Shown: positions 57,656-64,000 of the stretch, one piece after another
Layout: each line of letters starts with the position of its first letter
How positions within the stretch are numbered: position 1 is the first letter of the stretch
Source: Streptomyces sp. NBC_00259
Lineage (GTDB): Bacteria > Actinomycetota > Actinomycetes > Streptomycetales > Streptomycetaceae
Direction of reading: 5' to 3'
Length of the DNA: 64,000 nucleotides
NCBI RefSeq assembly: GCF_036181745.1
Contig: NZ_CP108080.1
Location: 2,232,001-2,296,000, forward strand
Translations under genes and position numbers: made by a program
Notes under the pieces: generated by a model
What the model was told of the DNA's origin: nothing
The model's input: only the letters and a program-made list of their open reading frames with translations
Databases searched by the model: none

Positions 57656-59496
57656 TCCGCTTCGAGAACGTCTCGGTGACCTACGGCGACCCCGCCGCGC
57701 CGCCCACGATCGCCGGGGTGGACCTGACGGTTCCGGAGGGAGAGCTGGTCCTGCTCGTCGGCCCCTCGGGAGTCGGCAAGTCGACACTCCTGGGAGCGGT
57801 CTCCGGGCTGGTGCCGCACTTCACCGGCGGCACGCTGCGGGGGCGGGTCACGGTGGACGGCCGGGACACCCGCACGCACAAGCCGCGTGAACTCGCCGAC
57901 CTCGTCGGCACGGTGGGCCAGGACCCGCTCGCGCACTTCGTCACCGACACGGTCGAGGACGAGCTCGCGTACGGGATGGAGTCGCTGGGCCTGGCCCCGG
58001 ACGTGATGCGCAGGCGGGTCGAGGAGACGCTCGATCTGCTGGGGCTCGCGGAGTTGCGCGACCGGCCGATCGCGACGCTTTCCGGCGGCCAGCAACAGCG
58101 GGTCGCGATCGGTTCCGTGCTGACCCCGCACCCGAAGGTGCTCGTCCTGGACGAGCCGACGTCGGCGCTCGACCCGGCCGCGGCGGAGGACGTCCTGGCG
58201 GTGCTCCAGCGCCTGGTCCACGACCTGGGCACGACGGTCCTCATGGCGGAACACCGCCTCGAACGGGTCGTCCAGTACGCCGACCAGGTCATCCTGCTCC
58301 CTGCTCCCGGCGAACCCCCGGTGATGGGCGCTCCCGCCGAGGTGATGGCGGTCTCCCCTGTCCATCCCCCGGTGGTGGCGCTGGGCCGCCTCGCGGGCTG
58401 GGACCCGCTGCCCCTGTCGGTGCGCGACGCCCGCCGCCGCGCGTCCGACGTACGGGCCCGCCTGTCGGGCCGGACGCCGCCGTCGCTGTCCGGGCCGGCC
58501 GAGCCGTCCCCTTCCCCTTCCCCTTCCCTCGTCCTGTCCCCTCCCGGCGGCGTCGACTCGCGGCCGCGCCCCGTGGAGGGCGAGCGCCCGGCGGGAGCGG
58601 ACGAGCCCGCCCGCACGAGCCTGCTCGGCAGGCTGCTGCGGCGGAGCCGGCCCACCACCGCCGCCGACGGGGCACCCGCGCAGCCGGTGCGTTCGCCCGC
58701 GGCCACCGACGACGCCGACGCACCCGGGGCCGTCACCGCCGCCGACGCACCCGCGGCCGTCGTCCGGGCGCTCGGCGTCCGGCGAGGACGCGTCGAGGCG
58801 CTCCGGCGCGTGGACCTCACCGTCGCGCCCGGCGAGACCGTCGCGCTCATGGGGCGCAACGGCGCCGGGAAGTCGACGCTGCTCAGCAGCCTCGTCGGGC
58901 TGGTCGGGCCGACGTCCGGGTCGGTGCGGGTCGGGGGCCGCGATCCGCGGCGTACGGCGCCGCGCGAGCTGATCCGCCAGGTCGCGCTCGTACCGCAGGA
59001 GCCGCGGGACCTGCTGTACGCGGACACGGTCGGCGCCGAGTGCGCCGCCGCGGACGCGGACGCGGGAGCCGCGCCGGGCACCTGCCGGGACCTCGTCACC
59101 GCGCTGCTGCCGGGCGTTCCGGACGCGACCCACCCGCGGGATCTGTCCGAGGGCCAGCGCCTCGCGCTCGCCCTCGCGCTCGTGCTGACCGCCCGCCCCC
59201 CGCTGCTGCTCCTCGACGAGCCGACCCGCGGCCTGGACTACGCGGCGAAGGCCCGTCTGGTCGCCGTCCTGCGGGGCCTCGCGGCCGAGGGGCACGCCAT
59301 CGTCCTGGCCACCCATGACGTGGAGCTCGCCGCCGAGCTGGCGCACCGGGTGGTGATCCTCGCGGACGGCGAGGTCGTCGCGGACGGCCCGACGGCCGCC
59401 GTCGTCACGTCGTCCCCCGCCTTCGCCCCGCAGGTCGCGAAGATCCTCGCCCCCCAGCCGTGGCTCACGGTCGCCCAGGTGGAGGCGGCCCTGTGA
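57652..59496 (+). CDS. ECF transporter ATPase, two fused nucleotide-binding domains (A1A2)
   Basis: A 614-residue ABC protein carrying both ATPase domains of an ECF module. NBD1 (1-240): Walker A GPSGVGKST, signature LSGGQQQR, Walker B VLVLDEPTSALD. An acidic/Pro-rich linker (about 270-360) follows. NBD2 (370-614): GRNGAGKST, degenerate signature LSEGQRLALAL, LLLLDEPTRGLD. It powers uptake through the T component; the tandem form is typical of actinobacterial EcfA. GTGA overlap with the S-component gene. Confidence 0.93.
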   Translation: MIRFENVSVTYGDPAAPPTIAGVDLTVPEGELVLLVGPSGVGKSTLLGAVSGLVPHFTGGTLRGRVTVDGRDTRTHKPRELADLVGTVGQDPLAHFVTDTVEDELAYGMESLGLAPDVMRRRVEETLDLLGLAELRDRPIATLSGGQQQRVAIGSVLTPHPKVLVLDEPTSALDPAAAEDVLAVLQRLVHDLGTTVLMAEHRLERVVQYADQVILLPAPGEPPVMGAPAEVMAVSPVHPPVVALGRLAGWDPLPLSVRDARRRASDVRARLSGRTPPSLSGPAEPSPSPSPSLVLSPPGGVDSRPRPVEGERPAGADEPARTSLLGRLLRRSRPTTAADGAPAQPVRSPAATDDADAPGAVTAADAPAAVVRALGVRRGRVEALRRVDLTVAPGETVALMGRNGAGKSTLLSSLVGLVGPTSGSVRVGGRDPRRTAPRELIRQVALVPQEPRDLLYADTVGAECAAADADAGAAPGTCRDLVTALLPGVPDATHPRDLSEGQRLALALALVLTARPPLLLLDEPTRGLDYAAKARLVAVLRGLAAEGHAIVLATHDVELAAELAHRVVILADGEVVADGPTAAVVTSSPAFAPQVAKILAPQPWLTVAQVEAAL

Positions 59497-60422
59497 CCTC
59501 CGTGCCCCCCGTGTCCCCCGGCCGAGGCCCACGCCGGGCCCCTCGCCCAAGCCTTCGCCGCGACCCGCTCCCCGGCCCCGTCCAGGCCCCCGGCATCCGC
59601 CCCGCCCGTTCCGTTCGCCTCGGCCCCCGCGCCGTCGCCGCGCTCGTCCTCATCAGTGCGATCGGCGTCGCCGCCTTCGGCTGGCCGCTGCTCGCCGACG
59701 CGGACTCCGCCATCACGGACCACGCCCAGGACGCTCCCTGGCTCTTCGCCGCGCTCCTTCCCCTCCTCGTCGGCGTCGTCGTCGCGACCATCGCCGACGG
59801 AGGCATGGACGCGAAGGCGGTCGCGATGCTCGGCGTCCTCGCCGCGGTCGGCGCGGCGCTGCGTCCGCTCGGCGCCGGCACGGCGGGCCTGGAGCCCATG
59901 TTCTTCCTGATGGTGCTGAGCGGCCGGGTCCTCGGCCCGGGCTTCGGCTTCGTCCTCGGCTCGGTGACGATGTTCGCGTCCGCGCTGCTCACGGGCGGTG
60001 TCGGGCCGTGGATGCCGTTCCAGATGCTCGCGATGGGCTGGTTCACGATGGGCGCGGGCCTGCTGCCGGGCCCGGACCGGCTGAGGGGCCGTGCCGAGCT
60101 GCTGATGCTCGCGGGATACGGTTTCGCCGCGTCGTTCGCGTACGGCACGGTCATGAATCTGCAGGGCTGGACGATCGTGCCGGGCACGGCTTCGGGGATC
60201 TCCTTCCACGCGGGCGACCCGATCGGCGAGAACCTCGTCCGCTTCGTCGCGTACGTGCTCGCCACCTCGCTGGGCTGGGACCTGGGCCGCGCCGCCCTCA
60301 CCGTCGTGCTGACGCTCACCGTCGGCCCGACGCTGCTGAAGGCGCTGCGCAGGGCGACGAGGAGGGCGGCCTTCGAGGCCCAGGTCACATTCGAGCCCGC
60401 CAAAACCTCCCCGGAGCCGTGA
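59493..60422 (+). CDS. ECF transporter S component, predicted cobalamin-specific
   Basis: A 309-residue membrane protein. After a basic Pro-rich N-terminus (~50 residues), about six spans contain the S-component features VAMLGVLAAVGAALRPLGAGTAGLEPMFFLMVLSGRVLGPGFGFVLGSVTMFASALLTGGVGPWMPFQMLAMGW, where the Ala-rich early helix contacts EcfT and PWMPFQM lies near the ligand site. As the substrate-binding unit of a B12-riboswitch operon, cobalamin (or cobinamide) is the predicted ligand. Start GTG 59493. Confidence 0.88.
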   Translation: MTSVPPVSPGRGPRRAPRPSLRRDPLPGPVQAPGIRPARSVRLGPRAVAALVLISAIGVAAFGWPLLADADSAITDHAQDAPWLFAALLPLLVGVVVATIADGGMDAKAVAMLGVLAAVGAALRPLGAGTAGLEPMFFLMVLSGRVLGPGFGFVLGSVTMFASALLTGGVGPWMPFQMLAMGWFTMGAGLLPGPDRLRGRAELLMLAGYGFAASFAYGTVMNLQGWTIVPGTASGISFHAGDPIGENLVRFVAYVLATSLGWDLGRAALTVVLTLTVGPTLLKALRRATRRAAFEAQVTFEPAKTSPEP

Positions 60423-60724
60423 GGCGGCCCACAGGACTTTGGTCCCAAAACTATCGGCCTTCGTAGCCGCCGTACGAGGACGTGAGTCCTCGGGGCACCG
60501 TCCCTGACCTGCATATAAACCCCATATGTCCAGTTTGGGACTTTAGGCCCTCCCTGCCCTGTCTACGTCGTATCTACGGGGTGAGCCCGGTCACGGCGCG
60601 GGGGCCCGGGGGCTGGTTACAACTGTTCCCGTCGCAAGGAGTCGCAGGGCCTGGAAGCCCAGCACACGAGCCCGGCTCGGCCCGCCCCTCGCGACCGCCC
60701 AGTCCCCGAACGTTAGGCACTCCC
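60423..60724 (+). promoter_or_regulatory. Long leader with two DevR/OsdR-type boxes
   Basis: No gene in these 302 bp. Box 1 (60430-60449) and box 2 (60534-60553, TTTGGGACTTTAGGCCCTCC) match the DosR/DevR consensus TTSGGGACTWWAGTCCCSAA at about 14 and 15 of 20 positions. TATAAA/CATATG elements lie between (60512-60530). From 60554 to the start is a GC-rich leader with hairpin potential but no recognised riboswitch. Confidence 0.6.
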
Positions 60725-61132
60725 TTGACCCGCTCGCTGATCAACCGATTCTCTGCCCGCAACAAGTCCGTCGTTGCCGGTACCGCCGTGCTTCTGGGTG
60801 CGGTCGGTGCGGTCATGGGGACGGGATCCGCGGCGTCGGCCTCGACCGCCACGCCGCAGGAGATCGCGAAGCAGATGATGCCCGCCGCCCAGTTCCAGTG
60901 CTTCGACAAGATCGTGACGCACGAGTCCAACTGGAACCCGTCCGCCACCAACGCCTCCTCCGGCGCCTACGGCCTGGTCCAGGCCCTGCCCGGCGGCAAG
61001 ATGGCTTCCGCCGGCGCCGACTGGAAGACCAACCCCAAGACCCAGATCAAGTGGGGTCTGGACTACATGAACGAGCGCTACGGCAGCCCGTGCGGCGCCT
61101 GGAACTTCTGGCAGGCCAACCACTGGTACTAA
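60725..61132 (+). CDS. Small secreted transglycosylase-like (SLT/RPF-type) protein
   Basis: A 135-residue exported protein. Signal peptide (about 1-42: KSVVAGTAVLLGAVGAVMGTGSAASA) and a lysozyme-like domain: FDKIVTHESNWNPSATNASSGAYGLVQALPGGKMASAGADWKTNPKTQIKWGLDYMNERYGSPCGAWNFWQANHWY. The catalytic Glu is in HESNW. It should cleave glycan strands of peptidoglycan. Two cysteines (FQCF, SPCG) may form a disulphide. A TTG at 60725 is the best start (LTRSLINRF), since no ATG/GTG is suitably placed. DevR-type boxes upstream suggest hypoxia or dormancy control. Confidence 0.85.
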   Translation: MTRSLINRFSARNKSVVAGTAVLLGAVGAVMGTGSAASASTATPQEIAKQMMPAAQFQCFDKIVTHESNWNPSATNASSGAYGLVQALPGGKMASAGADWKTNPKTQIKWGLDYMNERYGSPCGAWNFWQANHWY

Positions 61133-61199
61133 GCCGACGCACCGGCCATGAGCCGACGCACCGGCACCACCGGGCCGCCACGGCGGCACCCAGAATCAC

Positions 61200-61234
61200 A
61201 AGGCTCCGAAGCGGTGACCCCGCTTCGGAGCCTT
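61200..61234 (+). terminator. Strong terminator after the transglycosylase gene
   Basis: AAGGCTCCGAAGCGG (61200-61214) and CCGCTTCGGAGCCTT (61220-61234) form a perfect 15-bp stem with a TGACC loop. Nearly the same hairpin recurs at 62738-62772. Confidence 0.9.
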
Positions 61235-61297
61235 GCTCCATTTCAGGCCCCTGCCCGAAACCGCCGCGTCGGCCACGACCGCCCCGGCCTCGGCGAG

Positions 61298-61323
61298 CGT
61301 ATTGACCGGAACCGATCAATACG
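61298..61323. promoter_or_regulatory. Operator-like inverted repeat before the truncated DeoR gene
   Basis: CGTATTGA (61298-61305) and TCAATACG (61316-61323) are perfect inverted repeats 45 bp upstream of the regulator start. Confidence 0.6.
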
Positions 61324-61368
61324 ACTGCGGCGTACAGTGACGCAACCCGACTCGCCCAGGGGGAGCCC

Positions 61369-61776
61369 ATGCGACTGCACGTCGACCAGCGCCATGAGCG
61401 GGTGCTCGCGCTCGTACGGGAGCGCGGCAGCCTCCGGGTGGCACAGCTCGCGGCCGAACTCGGCGTCTCCGCCGTGACCCTGCGCCGGGACGTGGAGACG
61501 CTCGCCGCCCAGGGCAAGGTGCGGCGCATGCACGGCGCGGTGCTGCCGCCGGACGGGACGCCGGCGGAGAACCGCGCGTCCGCGCCGGGCTCCGGCGGCG
61601 CGGTGATCGGCATGTTCTCCACCGCGTCGAGGACGATCTGTCGGCCGGGGTCGGTGACGGCCCAGCCGGAGCCGGCGAGCAGGCTGAAGAGCGCGCCGAG
61701 GCCGCCCAGCATCACCGCGCCGTACGAGCCCGTGTACGAGATGGTGCCGTGCTGGACGAACGAGCCGTCGGCGTAG
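61369..61776 (+). pseudogene. DeoR/LacI-type regulator, 3'-truncated
   Basis: The N-terminal HTH is intact (RLHVDQRHERVLALVRERGSLRVAQLAAELGVSAVTLRRDVETLAAQGKVRRMHGAVLPPDG, residues 1-65). After about 61565 the frame runs antisense into the polysaccharide lyase gene and ends at 61776. The whole sensor domain of 250 or more residues is lost. Probably non-functional, or a stand-alone DNA-binding fragment. Confidence 0.8.
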
Positions 61777-62576
61777 AGGCCGTCGCCGGAGGTGACGTAC
61801 GGGAAGACGGGCGAGAGCGCGTCCCTGCCCAGCGCGATCTTGGCCGCACTGCCGCCGACGATGCCCCGCAGGATCAGGACCCGGCACAGGTCGACGCGGT
61901 TGGCACCGGTGCTGGTACCGGTGTAGGCGGCGACGGCCGAGTCCGGCACGAAGTGGTCGACGGCACGGCAGTGGTTGGCGATCTGCGTGGCGGACAGCTG
62001 GTCGTACATCAGTACACACACGTCGAGGAGCGCCTGCGGGCCGCCGATCTGCCAGCTCCACCAGTTGCCGTAGCGGGCCTGGTTCTCGTGGTAGACCCGG
62101 GCGTGGATGTGGTCGAGGCCGGTGACGACCGCGTCCCTCAGGGCGGCGTTCCCGGTCAGCCCGGTGCCCTGCTGGCAGTAGGCCTGGGCCATGGTGCTCA
62201 GCCGGTTGAGACTGTCGACCAGCCGGGCCGAGTAGCCGAACGACTCCTGGTCCGTGTCGGGTTCCGGGTCGGCCCACACCAGGTCGGGCCAGAGCGATCC
62301 GGTGGCGGGTGCCATCGCCGACCGGTGCTCGCCCGCGCGGGCGCCGAGTGCGGCCAGCTTCGTCCTGAACGGCTCGGCGGTCGGGCTGAAGCCCTCCCCG
62401 AGTATCAGCGTGCGCCACTTGGCGCGCAGGGCACTGAAGTCGGCCGCGGACGCGGACGCGGACGCGGACGCGGCGACGGCCTGATCGGCCGGCAGCGGAC
62501 CGGCGGTCAGGCCGAGGGCGAGTGCCGTACCGCCGGTGGTGCGCAGGAAGGTGCGACGGGACCAGGAACGCGTCAT
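61600..62576 (-). pseudogene. Polysaccharide lyase family 8 (hyaluronate/xanthan lyase-like), truncated
   Basis: Starts with a Tat signal (SWSRRTFLRTTGGTALALGLTAG) and the alpha/alpha toroid domain of PL8: YGNWWSWQIGGPQALLDVCVLMYD, ANRVDLCRVLILRGIVGGSAAKI, DGLYADGSFVQHGTISYTGSYGAVMLGGL (conserved catalytic-domain segments). Homology stops at VLDAVEN near 61615. The frame then continues antisense through the DeoR fragment to 61047. About 450 C-terminal residues, including the rest of the active site and beta domains, are missing. Confidence 0.85.
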
Positions 62577-62654
62577 GGCGGTCTCCTGTACGGGGGGAGG
62601 GCTGGTCACGGAGGGGGAAGCAGGCGATTACCGCTGGCGGTTTCTAGCACGCAT

Positions 62655-62692
62655 ACGCTCAATCGCTCCATAGAACAGACGGAGTTGAGCGT
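62655..62692. promoter_or_regulatory. Operator-like inverted repeat before the lyase gene
   Basis: ACGCTCAA (62655-62662) and TTGAGCGT (62685-62692) are perfect inverted repeats about 80 bp upstream of the lyase start. Confidence 0.55.
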
Positions 62693-62737
62693 TTCGATCG
62701 TTTCCGCGACGAACCCCGAGTGACGTCCCCACATGGC

Positions 62738-62772
62738 CGAGGCTCCGAAGCGGTCATCGCTTCGGAGCCTCG
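62738..62772 (-). terminator. Strong terminator after the FadA5-type thiolase
   Basis: CGAGGCTCCGAAGCG (62738-62752) and CGCTTCGGAGCCTCG (62758-62772) form a perfect 15-bp stem with a 5-nt loop, downstream of the minus-strand thiolase. Confidence 0.88.
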
Positions 62773-62815
62773 ACCGTGCTCGTCGTGCCCGCCGGGCACG
62801 CGAGGGAAGGGGGAC

Positions 62816-64000
<1,185 letters not shown>

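Noticed and set aside
60554-60724. c-di-AMP (ydaO-type) riboswitch before the transglycosylase gene
   Set aside because: Such genes often carry one in Streptomyces, but the conserved core segments were not found here; recorded only as a structured leader.

Overview
The window is high-GC actinobacterial DNA, almost certainly a Streptomyces chromosome. Codon third positions are strongly GC, many starts are GTG, translational coupling (ATGA/GTGA/TGATG overlaps) is common, and it carries Streptomyces-type families such as a fused RNase HI/phosphatase and an SCO2322-family protein. An actinobacterial RNase P RNA lies at 2470-2884 (minus). No rRNA, tRNA or CRISPR array was seen.

Layout. 1-14.6 kb is core housekeeping: a GH15 glucosidase, rnpB, a Uma2-type nuclease, a MerR regulator coupled to a membrane protein, an RNB ribonuclease, YaaA, KDPG aldolase, a coupled Nif3 / zinc-ribbon / RNase HI-phosphatase operon, and an iron-box-controlled siderophore-binding lipoprotein. 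14.6-24.9 kb holds steroid/acyl-CoA catabolic operons (MaoC hydratase - zinc ADH - SDR, and double-length acyl-CoA dehydrogenase - Ltp1-type thiolase). They are interrupted by an IS630-family element (17684-18816), a histidine-kinase remnant, an orphan LuxR response regulator and an MFS pump. 24956-35805 is a complete Tn7-like transposon: tnsA, tnsB, tnsC and tniQ, matching terminal inverted repeats and a perfect 5-bp target duplication ACCGC. Its cargo is a dienelactone-hydrolase-fold protein, a tyrosine recombinase / HTH / zinc-finger recombinase trio, and DUF4240 and DUF4259 proteins. 35.8-42.9 kb is core DNA again (permease, methyltransferase, amidase, F420-type LLM enzyme, isochorismatase-type hydrolase, lipoprotein).

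42.9-49 kb contains an alpha6/alpha6-barrel protein - methyltransferase - glycosyltransferase operon divergent from a KstR-type TetR gene, then aldehyde dehydrogenase plus ferredoxin. Exact matches to the KstR operator (TNNAACNNGTTNNA) lie upstream of the kstR gene/glycosyltransferase operon, the MaoC operon and the acyl-CoA dehydrogenase operon; a one-mismatch copy precedes the aldehyde dehydrogenase. A FadA5-type steroid thiolase closes the window (62816-63985). Together these suggest a dispersed steroid or related polycyclic/side-chain catabolic regulon.

49.2-54 kb has an FAD oxidoreductase with an ECF41-like sigma factor, a maltokinase-cap-like protein and an MBL hydrolase. 54.07-60.4 kb is a cobalamin-riboswitch-headed operon: a secreted alpha6/alpha6-barrel protein, an SCO2322-family surface protein, and the T, A1A2 and S components of an ECF transporter, best read as vitamin B12 capture and import. 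It is followed by a small secreted transglycosylase-like protein with two DevR-type boxes upstream, and by a rearranged locus in which a DeoR-type regulator and a polysaccharide lyase are both truncated and fused tail to tail.
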